Source: Monilinia fructicola (taxonomy: Eukaryota; Ascomycota; Leotiomycetes; Helotiales; Sclerotiniaceae). From it: 64,000 nt of DNA. A program made the translations under genes and the position numbers. Below the pieces are notes generated by a model. That model was given only the letters and a program-made list of their open reading frames with translations, was not told where the DNA came from and did no database searches. This document shows positions 1 to 12,844 of this stretch, piece by piece (the first letter of the stretch is position 1; the number at the start of each line of letters is the position of its first letter). The DNA is taken from NCBI GenBank assembly GCA_008692225.1, contig VICG01000001.1, positions 2,519,501-2,583,500 on the forward strand, given 5' to 3'.

Positions 1-916
1 AAACACTTCCTCCTCTTTATTAATCGCTTTCCACCGCCATTTCTTCATTCATTCAATTCATTATTGTCACTTGTACTTACTTATTAGTACCGTCGAAGGA
101 AAAACACCCCCTTCACTCGCCCCAAAGCTCAAGCAGATAGGTACGAGGTAGTACTTTTACTGTACTGAGTACTCCGTATGTATCTGGTAGATAGATAGCT
201 AGATAGGTACCCACCACCCCTGCATTCACCCCAAACAACAAACAACAAACAACAAACCTCGACTCCACAAATCAATTCTACAGAGTAATCAATTCAAGTC
301 AAGTCAAGTCAAGTCAAGTCAATTATTCAATTGATACGAAATTCAAAAATAAATAAATTCCATCTCAACATCACACATAACAACTGGACTTTATACACCC
401 GTCATCAAAATCGAGGATCCAAGTCAAAACAACAGTTGCCTGAGTTACCATCAAATCCATGCATATCTATACGTTCTTTAGGTTGAAAGCTATAGCTAGC
501 TACTTGTATCTATCTAGCTATCTACTCCGTAGCTACCTAGTAGGTGATAGGTGCCTGGTATCATAATAACGATGATATAGTAATAATAATAATTCTGACA
601 CAAGTAATGGTATAATAATAATTTTCTTATTAATCTAAAGTCTACTAGGGTAAGTGCTCTACTCCGTCCTGTAAAAGTCCTCGAGTATCCATGGATGATG
701 GATGGATGGAGTGATGGAGTGATATTGACATCGATAGCCGGTTCTTTCTCGGAAAGCGATCGATCCCCTACCCCATCCATAATCCCTACATCCAACCCCA
801 TCCCTCCATTCATCCCTCCAAAATAATATAATACTGTACGGTACGGTACGGAATACAAGTAATCCCACCCACCACCACCACCACCACCACCTCTCCCTTC
901 CCAAACAACAACAACA
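1..916. other. Intergenic, upstream of PCC1
   Basis: No gene is supported here. The stretch holds simple repeats: AACAA units near 230-255, TCAAG units near 295-320, a CATCC-type run near 690-715, and a run of CCA/CAC triplets at 868-892. Two exact copies of the dispersed 9-mer TACTCCGTA lie at 170-178 and 523-531. The last tens of bases probably carry the promoter and leader of the following gene. Confidence 0.5.
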
Positions 917-1379
917 ATGGCAACCACCGCATTGGAATTTCCTTGTTCGCTGTAAGTTCGCCCTTTCCCTACATACCCTCTCGTCCCACCATGCACCATG
1001 CACCATGCACCATGCACCACGCACTCACCATCCACCATCCACCCCCGCGCCCAAGGAAACCCACCCATCCATCTAACCCCCCTCCACGCACCCAGGACCC
1101 TCGACCTCCCCTCCCCACCGCCCGCCTCGCCACCGCCGCCCTCTCAGCCCTAACCGTCGACGCCGAACTCTCCCCCTCGTCCGCCGCACCCTCACCCTCG
1201 CCTGCCCCTCGACGCCGAGCGCGCAACCGCCCACCATCCTCCGCACCACCTACCACGCAACGACCAACCGCATGCTGCGCGTCGCCGTCAACGGCTTCAT
1301 GGAGAGCCTCTCCGTCGTCCTCGGCGTCATGGAGGAGCTCGACGGAGATGTGCTCGCGGGCGCCGCCGGGGAGCGCTGA
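917..1379 (+). CDS. PCC1: EKC/KEOPS complex subunit Pcc1
   Basis: Pcc1 is the small dimerising subunit of the EKC/KEOPS complex, which makes the t6A modification of ANN-decoding tRNAs and has links to telomeres and transcription. Exon 1 (917-951) encodes MATTALEFPCSL and ends at a GTAAGT donor. Exon 2 begins near 1096 after CAG. The family core is clear: TARLATAALSALTVDAELSP, then a VRRTL segment, then NRMLRVAVNGFMESL and VVLGVMEELDGDVL, with stop TGA at 1377-1379. The size (about 95 residues) fits the family. Oddities: exon 2 needs two frame corrections, each one base short, in pyrimidine/C runs near 1106-1117 and 1172-1176. The exon is far more GC-rich than neighbouring genes. Identity is firm; whether the frameshifts are real is doubtful, since Pcc1 is normally required for healthy growth. 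Confidence 0.85.
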
Positions 1380-2231
1380 GAGGAACGCCCCGCGGCGTCG
1401 AAGCGGCGGACGGGTAGCGCATCCGTGGGGAGAAGGTGGATGATGTCCCCAGTGCCCAAGGGGGGGGGGGGGGGGGGACGGGGAATAAAGAACAAGAGCG
1501 ATTTGATCTACCACAGCCCGAGATCACCGGGACGATGCACGCATGGCGCATCATGCAAAGCGGGAACGAGACGATGGGGCTTTGGAGACGATGGTGTGTT
1601 TTTTGGAGACGTTAAGTCTTGGGTATGGCCATGCGCGAGAGATATCGAAGCAGGTGCTGCTACCTCTCATACAGTATTCCCCATAGCCTCAAAAATCTGC
1701 AGACGAGATATTTTCAAGTGAGCCCCCTCCATTGAAATTAAAAGGAGCGAGAATTCCCGAGGTGTCCATCAATACACCACCTACCTACAACAGTGACCGG
1801 CTCTGCAACTTACAAATTCACCCTGTAAATTATAGAGAGATATCCTGGTATCTAAGGAATCCTTCAATGAAGCACCATTAATAAAGCATCTTTTTATCAT
1901 GTAAAATACAAAATCTACAATCACTTTTTCTAATCCCCCTCTAATCCCCATCACCCTCCTATCCAAGACAGGGAGTTGTCCGATTCCAGAAGTTGATCAT
2001 TTCATATGTTACTATGTATAGTATGAAACGATTGATACTCAAGTGTGTATGTAGGTAGAACCCCCAGCTTTCCTTCATTATTACTTCACCATTAAACTTT
2101 TATAAAATCCCTCCGGTTCCTCATTCAACCATAAAAATCAGAGATGCTTCGTGCTCAGGTCATGGACTCCCATAATCACAATTTTGCCTCCTATTAAAGA
2201 CCCCCCAGTCGCCATCCACTTGAAACTATAA
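1380..2231. other. Intergenic between PCC1 and nuc-1
   Basis: Contains a G homopolymer of about 18 bases at 1460-1477 and otherwise ordinary sequence. It holds the 3' flanks of two convergent genes. I see no conserved coding exon. Confidence 0.4.
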
Positions 2232-4327
2232 TTATGACTTTTCCTTCTCAACAAGCTTCTGTTCCGCTTCCTCAGCTCTTTTGTTCGCCTCGGCCAAAAC
2301 CTTTTCCAAGTGGCTGATATATTTCGATTGCAACTTCGACTGTAGCAGCTTTACTGTTTGAACTTTGTCCGCCCTTTGAGCTTGCGGGCTCATTCTCTCC
2401 AGCATCACCACTGCCGCTTTTGTCTTCTGCAGCATCTTTAGATTTGCCACGGGGTAGTATTCGGAAGGGATCATATCATGCAGTGTGGTAATTGCCAAGT
2501 TGATCCTGTTTCGCCTCCCTTGCTCAGCAAGCTTGTGGGAGGTGCGTTTTAATGTCAAATTTGTGGATAGTTCCGAAGGATAGGAAACACCAGGAAGATG
2601 GGTACCTTCGAGTATCTTCTGGTAATTTGACTTTGATGCGAGTAGAAGGGAAGCAGCTGCGTCATTGTGTAGAGGGGAGCCACCAGGAAGTAATGGTTTT
2701 ATGCTAGGTGATATCTTTGGGAGAAGAGCGGGCGAGGCAAGGACGGACTTGCTCGTCCTCCTCTTGGAACCCCGTGCTAGGGGTTTTTGTGGCGTCTTGC
2801 GTGCAGCTCCATTTGTTCCATTCATCGCATCTATCTGGGGGCTTTGACTCATGGATAACGATGCCCCAGGACGTGCAATGACTGGTGAAGGCAAAGGTTG
2901 AAACCCCGGAGTTTGGGACCCTGTCGTGTGTAAAGTTGGTGTCGTTTGCCCATCAGACTGTGTATCGATACGAGGCAGAACAGGCCTTATGGCAGTTGCA
3001 GCTTCTGGTAATGAAAACCCGTCCAAAGCAGGATCATCAAGTTCCATTTCCTGGTTCAGCGTCGACTCAGTAGCAGTAGGAGATTTTATGATTCTCATCA
3101 GTGAAGCTGGAGTAGCAGGCGAATCAAGAGGAAGTAGCTTATTCTTGGCATTATCATTTTGTGCCACAACATATGGTGATCTTCCAGCCGAGCTCGGTAA
3201 TGGTGGAGGCGCCCATATCTGATAGGTGCTCTGGAGATATTGAACCATTCTCAGACTGATCAGTGCTTGCTGCTGAATTTGTTGACCCAGTCCCTTTAGA
3301 TTTCGAGGTTTGAAAATCAATAATTTCGCCCAGAGCTTGAGCATTCATGCTTGCACTTTTTCTGTTTCGATTTGGCTTGACAATTGGCGATTGTCGAACG
3401 GCACGATTGTTGACCCTAGGTTTTGGTGCCACGGACTTCCGGGTGGGCTTTCGGGTTGGAAGTATGGAATTTGCTGGCGCAGAATGTGAATCGCAATTCA
3501 TGTCAGTAGGGGAGTTCGTTGACCCTGAATGACTATGGTCGAAGATGACTTGATGGTCATTCTGAGCGTGCAAAGCTGGGGAACTCAAAGGACTAAAATA
3601 TACTGGAGGGGCAGTATAATCAGGGATGTTGAAGTGAGTTTCCAGAGGAGTAACGGCTGGCGACACGAGTGGAGTGAAAGCCATCTGATAGCTCACAAAT
3701 TAGCAACCATTCCCAGATAGCTTGGAATGTAAAAAATCATTGGACATGAACGTTGAAATACGATTCAATCAAACTAACCTCCTGATCCCTCAGACGATAG
3801 GGCTCGTATACAGATGGCGGCTGCTCTGCTTGAGTATAGAAATGCTGATTGACACCATGTATCTCCATACTATTTGGTGTCGGTGGAATCATTCTACTCT
3901 GAGCATAAAAGTTGCGTTGTTCTTGCGATTGACGCAATTGTAGCTGGCGCTTTTGTTGTTTTAAATATTGGATTTGCGCATCAAAATCCATCATGTTCTC
4001 TGTAGAAGTATGTGGATTTACGATCGGAGTTCCAAGTATGGCCGAATGGCTCGAGGTTGTCGTCATTGATGGCATATGCTCTTGCATTGTCCCATTGTGC
4101 CCCATTTGATGGCTGCCAACCATGTCAACATTCATTGAGCCCATCCCATCTTGATGCATCATCTGCTGGTTTTGCGATTGCTGCTGATTGAAATCAAAAT
4201 CAAATTGCAGAGTATCAGCCATGTTGTTCATATTGTTCATATTGAGATCAATGAATTGCTGGAAATCATCTTGTGAAGGGATGGATAAGGTAGGGTCCTG
4301 AGAATTCCAAACCCCAGAAGAGTCCAT
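2232..4327 (-). CDS. nuc-1: bHLH transcription factor, NUC-1/PHO4-like
   Basis: Likely the phosphate-starvation regulator of filamentous fungi (NUC-1/PalcA/Pho4 family), which activates phosphatase and phosphate-transporter genes. Exon 1 (3779-4327, 183 codons) starts MDSSGVWNSQDPTLS and is rich in Q, N and M. It ends at a GTTAGT donor; exon 2 starts at 3684 after CAG. A basic region (KPTRKSVAPKPRVNNRAVRQ) may be nuclear-localising. The C-terminal bHLH is diagnostic: SYPSELSTNLTLKRTSHKLA followed by EQGRRNRINLAITTLHDMIP, a Ser/Gly/Asp-rich loop insert, then TVEVAI and KYISHLEKVLAEANK as helix 2. The protein is about 665 residues. The frame breaks at about 3212 (3 G's where about 5 fit, minus strand), 2451-2454 (one C short) and near 2324 (one base extra). 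The last two bracket the long loop insert and helix 2, so the bHLH is only seen by joining frames. Confidence 0.87.
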
Positions 4328-7300
4328 GGTTGCGATCAGTCTATAGCTCTCTCCGACTGTGTGTTATGTATGGATGTCTTGGTTGTACAATAATGGTCGC
4401 AAGCTAACTGAGGGGTACCGCTGCGAATATTATGTGCGCCGTGCGCGATTTGATCAAATCTGATCAAACGAAAGTGCGAGTTGTGTTGGCGATATCACTC
4501 CATAGATGAGGGCCACCGGACGACTTGAAGAGAGGACAATTCCCAACCGGGACTCGAACGTTGACCCGTGGACGGCGTAGAATTGAACTTGGTGATGATG
4601 TTGTATGCGCGATCGCTTTATCTTTGTTTCGTATCAGATAACCTTATCAGACGAGAATAATACTGAATTTCGTCCAGCAATACTGTAGTGGGCGAAAAGA
4701 CGATCGATGATTTTGTCTTCGTAGAATGTAATAGCAAGTTTGCTCGGTCGTCGTTGAAATCCCGTACTGTACTAATGCGGTTCGGTTTTTCCCATCTGGG
4801 GGTCTTCCAGACGTTTAAGTGTCCACCAGGTCCCTCTTATCAGATGTCAGTGAAAGTGACTTGGAGATTTATGTAATGAGACGGCCGTGTGAACTATTTT
4901 CCGGTAAACTTACCTAGGTACCTACTAGGTAGGTACTGTACTATTATACCTCAGGCAGGTACTAGAGTACTTTGGAATATTAATATCAAATTATACCTGG
5001 ATATATGTGAAGAAGTTATTGAATGGCTGAAAATTTTCTCTTACTCTTTTTCAAGCTCATCAATGAACCCCAGATTATACCTAGGTAGTCGTCTTGAACC
5101 TCCCTAATGTTATAGGCGATACTACGGGTTCCAGGTTACTGAAGCTACGCGATCCTAGTAGAATGGAAGGGCAATGGGAGGGGATGATCGAAAGATGAAT
5201 GGCGGAGATGGAATATCACCGATTCGTGCTCATAATATAATATAATATAATAAAGTATCATATAATATCATATAATATCAATACCTAATGGCTAGCGGCT
5301 AGCGGCGAGCTTCTTGGAGGAGCTATGCTTTCCACTTGATTGACCTCTGAAAGTAACATGGCATGGATAGATCAAGGCTTCACACTGTTATTCTCTCGGT
5401 GAATCTCCATCCTCATTCTGATCCATCAACATCACTCAACACTCAACAAGATTTCATTTCGAAAGAAACGCGGGGCGCAATCATCGGATAGTAATAACAC
5501 TCCACATCAGCTGGACCATTTACATCTCACCTATTGACTGAGACAGGGAGACTACGAACACGGAACAAAATGGTGTTGTGTGGACTTTCGATCATACCCC
5601 CACGCTACCCGTCCCCATAACCAATCAGACTCGCTTATGGAAGAGCACAGAGGAGGCATGTCCCTGGGTTTCCTTGCGCTTTGGAAACGAATCGTTGTTC
5701 CGTGTTATTTAGATCAACAGCTGGTGGATGCGGTACTACAGTCACGACAGGAGCACATCCATATCATTATTCCATATGAAGTGCGACCTCGGGTGAATTA
5801 GATCTTCTTGGCGATGGTGAGTGACAATATTCAAACGTACTGTTTGTTCCCAGACACACATTATCTAGGGAAGAGGGGAGATACAGGTACCCGAACTACT
5901 TACCAAGGCTTTTGTCCCTCTGCCGAAACTTAGATTTGGCCCAGAGATGGTAGAAACAAATCTTCATCCGATCTGTATAACCACTCTCCCCTACCAATCA
6001 ACAAACTCATTGTGAATAAACCTTCATCTTTCTAAGCGAGCCCCCAATGCAGTGACACTTTGACACCCCAACTAAACATGACCATGTTGTCTCCAATAGC
6101 TTTCTAGAAGCATCAAGACGCCACCACATACCTTCTCCCGTCCTCCCACGCCCCCAAAGAAACCCCACTGCAAAACCCAGCGTTGCCAACCCCATCCATC
6201 ATCCAATTCCAATGAGAATAACCTCCTCAGACACGGCTCATGGCAATAGTGTATGCAAGTAGGATCAAATGCTACCCATGCCTCTAGGTAGGGAAGGTAG
6301 GATGGATGGGCTATGCACAGCTGGACGGTAAGCATTCAAGAGATGGTCATCCAGATGCCAATCGCGTGCAGATAGCAAGGAACAAACATTCTATTTCCCT
6401 TCAACTCTCAAGTGCTACTTTCAATGTTGGCTCTACCTTGATCCCACAATTACATTTCACAAAGGACTCGATAACATAGCCTCGGCCTCCACATTCAATC
6501 CTCAATATAAAATACTACACTCGAGAGCCTGACCTCAATGTGTTTCCCCTCTCCCCAAACCTATGATCAAGAACCAACTCTCTCCCCTGAAAACCCTCGT
6601 CATTTCATCCGAGCCTTCGTTCCCAGCATATCCTCACAACTGCATCTCTCAATCTGGCATCCCAAAAACCACGACCTCATAATCCTTAACCATCCCCCCA
6701 TCCTACCCCTCGAGTATTCCCGGCACTCTCCCCCTCCCCTTAACCCCTCAGTCTGTATGAAAACCCACCATCCAATTCCCACACCCCTCCTGCCCTATCA
6801 AATGCCACTTTCAAGATTTACCCTACCTTACACTCAACCCCCAGCATCAAACATACCCTTCATCTACCTCTCCCCTCTCCCCTCTCCCTCTCCCCTCTCC
6901 CTCTCCCCTCTCCCCTCTCCCCTCTCCCCTCTCCCTCTCCCCTCTCTCCGCATCCCCTCCATCCTCCCCAGAAGAAAAAAAGGCCACAGGCCACAGCCCA
7001 CAGCCCATATCCCCATCCCACACAACAACATCCCCAACATCCCCAACAAACTCTCGAGCGAGCAATACACAAACCTCCAAAGACCACACTTGCAAAAGCT
7101 ACCCGAAGCAGCATCTTAAACTTCCCCATCTCATCATGATCAATTAAAGAGGATCTCCACTGTCATATCGTGATCATGCAAACAACGAACCAGGCATATT
7201 TCATCTCTAGACACACCTCAACCGTGACAACTGTGAAGCGGGTACCACCAAATAACCAGTCAACTGTCACACGTGCGTTTGTTGCACTTACAAGGTAGTA

Positions 7301-7725
7301 GTCCATAATTACTTCACATGACATCATCGTAATATCAACTTTTTTTGCTTAGTTTTATGGATTTGCTACTTTTTTTTTTAGTCTAAAAGATTCGATGAAA
7401 AAGAGTCAGACCATAGCCTATCAACAACCGGGAAATGACATGTAGAAGCATTCTTCAACAAAAAAACGGGAAAAGGGAAAGAGTTATTGGCCGATCGAGA
7501 GACACTCGCAGAGTAGCAAAAGGGCGTGGGGAAGGGAAAGTACAGTCTGGTTTAGTGCATTAAAGAGTCTAAAGGCAAGCAAGTCGCGAGTGAGGCCCCC
7601 AAAAAGCTCTTTATGAAATTCGCCCTCTGTTCATCTCATCTGCCGAAGCATGCAAAACCCAATCGTAACCTCCATCGCTCGTACGCCCAGTCGACCAAAC
7701 ATCAACGCCATATTCCGATGATTCT
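4328..7725. other. Long intergenic region upstream of nuc-1
   Basis: No gene could be supported over 3.4 kb. It contains ACCTAGGTA-type palindromes (4911-4920, 5078-5087), an AT-rich (ATAATAT)-like tract at 5227-5285, and a C/T-rich block at 6690-7000 with repeated CTCTCCC units at about 6868-6955. Long open frames in the C/T block are proline/serine low-complexity and lack family similarity. Part of 4330-4700 is probably the nuc-1 promoter. Confidence 0.45.
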
Positions 7726-8777
<1,052 letters not shown>

Positions 8778-8779
8778 GA

Positions 8780-9292
8780 CTGCGATTTATAGATCTGTTG
8801 AAGGAGGTATGTTAGTGATTGATTGCTTGAAATTACAAGTTGTGGTTGTTATCAGGATGCCCAGAAATTAGTGAATAAACAATTGCGACTTAGATGGTGC
8901 CTGATATGGTCGGGCTATCAATAATATTTAGTCGGAACCCTCCCACATGCGCCAAATTTCCATCTGTGAAAACGGATATGCCAATCGATGCATGTCCACT
9001 GTGTGGAATAAAGCTGGATAGGAGCAGATTGGTTGGAGGCAAACTCCGAACAATACCCCTCAGTATTGCACTTGAGGGGCAAAAGTAGACGATCGGAGAC
9101 TTGTCTCATGATTGACAGCTTGCAAAGCAATGGAAAAATTCAAGCCATCAAGTCAACTCGAGATCCACAGTATCAAGTGTAGCATATGTTGATTGTTTGT
9201 CGATGGCGTTTGGGAGATGGGGGAGTAAAAGCAGACGGGGAGGGAGAAAACAGATGACGAAATCAACTGTTTGAGGGGAATAAAGATCTTAC
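8780..9292 (-). promoter_or_regulatory. Probable 5'UTR intron of the 14-3-3 gene
   Basis: On the minus strand a donor CAG|GTAAGA lies at 9293/9292. A CAG acceptor ends at 8780, two bases before the ATG at 8777. Removing these 513 nt would join a leader beginning somewhere above 9293 directly to the start codon. Long 5'UTR introns are common in highly expressed fungal genes. This is inferred from splice signals only. Confidence 0.4.
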
Positions 9293-9880
9293 CTGAGTGT
9301 CTTTCTGTATGTGAATATGTAGGACTTTGGGAGAGAAATCTCACAAACTGAAATAGAAAGAAAAGGTAAGTTGTGATGCGACGAAGGGATTGTGTTTGCT
9401 TATGTGTTTGGGTGTGTGTTGTGTGTTGTGTTGTGTGTGTGTGTTGGGTTTGGTTTGGTTGCTTAAGATGCTTTTCTCGATTAGAGAAAGCGTACTAGGG
9501 ATGTTATGTAGACCGTGAGGAAGTTGCTGGAAGGACGCACTAGTGCCACTTTTAGAAGTTGGGAACTTGGGAAGCGATCTGCGAAGTGAAGTACGGAAGT
9601 AAGTAAGTGAAAGGGAATGAAATCCAATGAATCGAAATCGAGGAAGTAATGAATGGCTTTCAAAATAATTATCATAAAAAAAGGGGTTCAAGTTTTTATT
9701 GATTTTGCTATAAAATCGAATAATTTTTAAATGATCGAAATTCTATCGGACTAGGTACCTAGGTATCTACTGGAATTCCTTTTTATGAATGGATCCAAAA
9801 AGATAATAATAACAATAAATGATAATAATATGATAATAATAAAGTGCTTGACGTCGACGAGAAAATGGTATATAAAATAA

Positions 9881-9912
<32 letters not shown>

Positions 9913-11488
9913 ATATATATGTATAATATATGTATATATGTATTTATATCAGAATCCAAGCGATTAGTTAATTCTTCTCCAGGGCTATTTTGGGTAGGGG
10001 GAAGGTTATAAAATAGGAATAAAGTGAGGAGGCAAAAAGGGTTGAGAACTTGAGAACTTGAGAACTTGAGATTATGTGACGGTCTTGTTGTTCATGCGTT
10101 CGTTCGTTTTATGTGGGTTTGAATTGAATTGAGAGCTGAATTGGATTTGATTGTATTTGCAGGTAGCTGGAGGTAGGTGTATTGAATTGGGTTGGGTTGG
10201 GTTGGATTGGATTGGATTGAGAGTTGAAATGAATCGAATCGAATTGATATTGTATACAGCAGTAATAACTTTTCTTTTCTTTTCTTTCGAACAAGTGACA
10301 ATGATATTGATAATCTTCACAAATTATATGATGCTTATAGAGAGGTAGATGGGTATGTGTATATGGATGTATATATACATCTATCCGTGGATGAATGGAT
10401 ATATGGTATTCTAATACATAATTACCTATCTACCTACCTCTCTTTCTACCAATCGTACATACTTTCGGTTCTCCTTTTTCATTGTTACAGTATTCTTTGA
10501 CTTCCATTAGATCTAAGACGAGATGAGTGTAATTGTTATAAGATTTAGTTTCACATTTCCATCATTCATTCATCCCCCTTTTCCTAGCCGCCTAAGAGTA
10601 GTTAGCTACCTAAACACAGATGCATCTCAACAGGGCTGATCTGACAATGAACAAATGCCCAAGTTGGTATAATGAACAGTCAGTCAGTCAATCAATCAGT
10701 CGATGATCATGGAATGCATGGAATGCATGGTTGATACAGCAGAAGTGGTTGTCCCGTCTCATCAATGTAACATGATTGAACTTTGTCCCAAATTTGCCTT
10801 ATCATTGGGTTTGAATTTGGCCCGAGGTGAAAGGATGATAGTCATTTCTTTATTAAAAGTGTTGATGTTCTGGCTCTCTGGCGTTGTGTCGAATATGATT
10901 TGTAACTTACTTGTTGAACTTGGACTTGAACTTGGTCTTGTATTCAGCCTTGAACTTGGTCTTGAACTTGGTCTTGAACTCAAACTGAACCTGAACCTGA
11001 ACCTGAACGTGAACTGAACTGAACCTGAACTTGGACCTGAGCCTGGACTTGTTATGATCGTGGCAGTGCTGAGGTCTAAAAGCATACGGGGAAATGTTTA
11101 GACGTTTCCGAAGTCTGACTTCCTTGATTTGTACTCCGTATGCAATGGTAGGTAGGTATTTATTTTGCCGATGCGCGTTCACTGCTGCCCGGTGTGTGCG
11201 TTATGTTTGTTATATTGCAACAGACCGTTCGCCCTTCAAACAACTACTACCTAGTGCCATTTCATTTCCAAAATCATCTCCTTTTTGTTTGAAGCACATG
11301 CCTCGCTTTGAAGTTTTCCCATGGAGAGCAAAGTGTCAAGTGTCATTTCAACTTCTTCGTGACCGATGCCGACAATCCGGATGATTTCTTCCAGATCCAA
11401 TACTTATAGGAATAATAATAATAATAACAATACTGCACAGAGTACGGACTTCCAACTTTCTAGGAATGTCAGTGGGGCTAGCTGTATA
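9293..11488. repeat. Repeat-rich intergenic region
   Basis: No gene seen. Simple repeats dominate: (GT)n with GTGTT interruptions at 9408-9450, (TA)n at 9882-9935, AACTTGAG units at 10047-10070, TTGGG/TTGGA units at 10187-10220, (CAGT) units at 10677-10700, and a TTGAACTTGG/TGAACC minisatellite at about 10915-11040 that is translated in several frames as LELGLELGL-like shadows. A TACCTAGGTA palindrome lies at 9756-9765 and TACTCCGTA at 11132-11140. Confidence 0.5.
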
Positions 11489-11719
11489 CTCTCCCCCCCC
11501 GGAATAAATGTTAAAGTATGGGTCGGCCCATATAAATCTAGCAAATAGTTTTTATCATTGGACCTCGATTTTGCCACAGCTCAAGGATAAAAATTTGCTA
11601 AATTCCACCCTGATTCAACTAAAAGATCAAAATCTGGCTTGTGCAAAGGATTATAACCAATCAGATGAAGCAAACTGGGGAGGATCCATCAATTAACATT
11701 TATTCCGGGGGGGGGAGAG
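11489..11719. mobile_element. Small TA-flanked inverted-repeat element (MITE-like)
   Basis: The left end at 11489 reads CTCTCCCCCCCC then GGAATAAATGTTAA. The right end at 11719, read on the opposite strand, gives CTCTCCCCCCCCC then the same GGAATAAATGTTAA. The pair is 26-27 bp, differing only in C-run length. Each end abuts a TA dinucleotide (11487-11488 and 11720-11721), as expected for a Tc1/mariner-type target duplication. The 231-bp body has no coding capacity and contains an internal imperfect inverted repeat (AGCAAATAG-TTTTTATC against GATAAAAATTTGCT), so it could fold as a hairpin. Confidence 0.75.
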
Positions 11720-12347
11720 TATTGATGAAGAGTTCTTCCTATAGGTAGTTTGGTTACCGCAGATATCATAAGGAAGGTCAAGACTTGAGATGTTGTTATT
11801 ACCTAGGTAGTATATGAAGAAGCAGTATCTCGTTTCCTCGCATTGACATGAATTTTATTAGACAAAGCATGAAGAAGTCATGAAGCAGCAGCGATGAGGT
11901 TCAGTAAGTACCTAGGTAGGTAATAATCCATCCATCCATCCATCCATCCATCCATGGATATCTGCATCAATGCCACTTTTGCTATGATTCATTGTTCCTT
12001 CATCAATTGATCCTTTATGAACCTCATCCTGGCTCGTTCACTCTCCATTTCCCTCTAAAGCAGCTCTCGATTGTCCCCATTTACTCTGTACACTGTACAG
12101 TAATATCAAAACCAGCTGATCATGACGATGAGCTGATTCCCCCCCCTTCGTAACCTCAAATCTAAGGCACAATTACGTATTTCACTTCCAGCAATTTCCA
12201 TCCAAGCTTCAAGCCCGCAAAGCTATCTTCCAGCAAATCATCTCATATTCACACACACCATCAATTGAACAACCTCTCAAATACATCTCGTCACCCCTCT
12301 ACTTCAGTAACACCACTAGAAAAACTCACAAAGAACCATCCATCATC

Positions 12348-12844
12348 ATGTATCGTCTCGCAATCAACTCCGCCATGCGACCAGCAGTTCGCTCTTCCAT
12401 TCCAGCTGCCAGAGCTTTTACCGTATCAGCACGCACCATGGGTGAGGGGGACACCGGAGCCACTAGATTTGGCGGTCAACAGTAAGTTCTCTCCTCCCCC
12501 TTTACCTTTGTACTTAGCTATCCCTGCGATATTAAGTCCCTCAAAGGAAAGGGCAAGGCGCCCGTCGCATTTGCAGCTCCGAAACTAACACGCATCGTCC
12601 AGAGACGCCTTCACCAAGCGCGAAAAAGGCCAATGAGGATTACACCATCCGCCAGCGCGAGAACGAGAAGCTCTTGGAGCTGAAGAAGAAAATCACCGAG
12701 CAACGTGATCACTTGAAGAAGCTCGAGGACCACATGTATGAACGCCCCCCCCCCCTTCCCCCACAGCCCACATGCCCGCAAGCTAACCTCGCGCCCTCCC
12801 CCAGTTCCGAGATCGAGAGGCAATCGGGCGGCGAGCAGAAGTAA
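12348..12844 (+). CDS. INH1: Mitochondrial F1F0-ATPase inhibitor (IF1/Inh1)
   Basis: Small matrix protein that blocks ATP hydrolysis by F1-ATPase when the membrane potential falls. Exon 1 (12348-12481) encodes an Arg/Ala-rich, acid-poor presequence, MYRLAINSAMRPAVRSSIPA, then RAFTVSARTMGEGDTGATRF, the conserved glycine-rich inhibitory start. Exon 2 (12603-12735) gives DAFTKREK, NEDYTIRQRENEKLLELKKK and ITEQRDHLKKLEDH, a long coiled coil; exon 3 (12805-12844) gives SEIERQSGGEQK and a stop. The total is about 100 residues, normal for the family. The A-run at 12623-12627 is one base too long, shifting the frame between KREK and ANEDY. An alternative 3' end is possible: GTAAGC at 12842 could act as a donor to a further short exon ending near 13035. 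Confidence 0.88.

Noticed and set aside
4530..4600. GGGACTCGAAC resembling a tRNA T-arm (minus strand)
   Set aside because: The stem bases flanking the loop do not pair, and no acceptor stem or anticodon arm is found upstream.
6538..7119. 193-codon Pro/Ser-rich plus-strand frame
   Set aside because: The sequence is a C/T-rich low-complexity block with CTCTCCC repeats; several frames on both strands are open, and none has protein-like composition.
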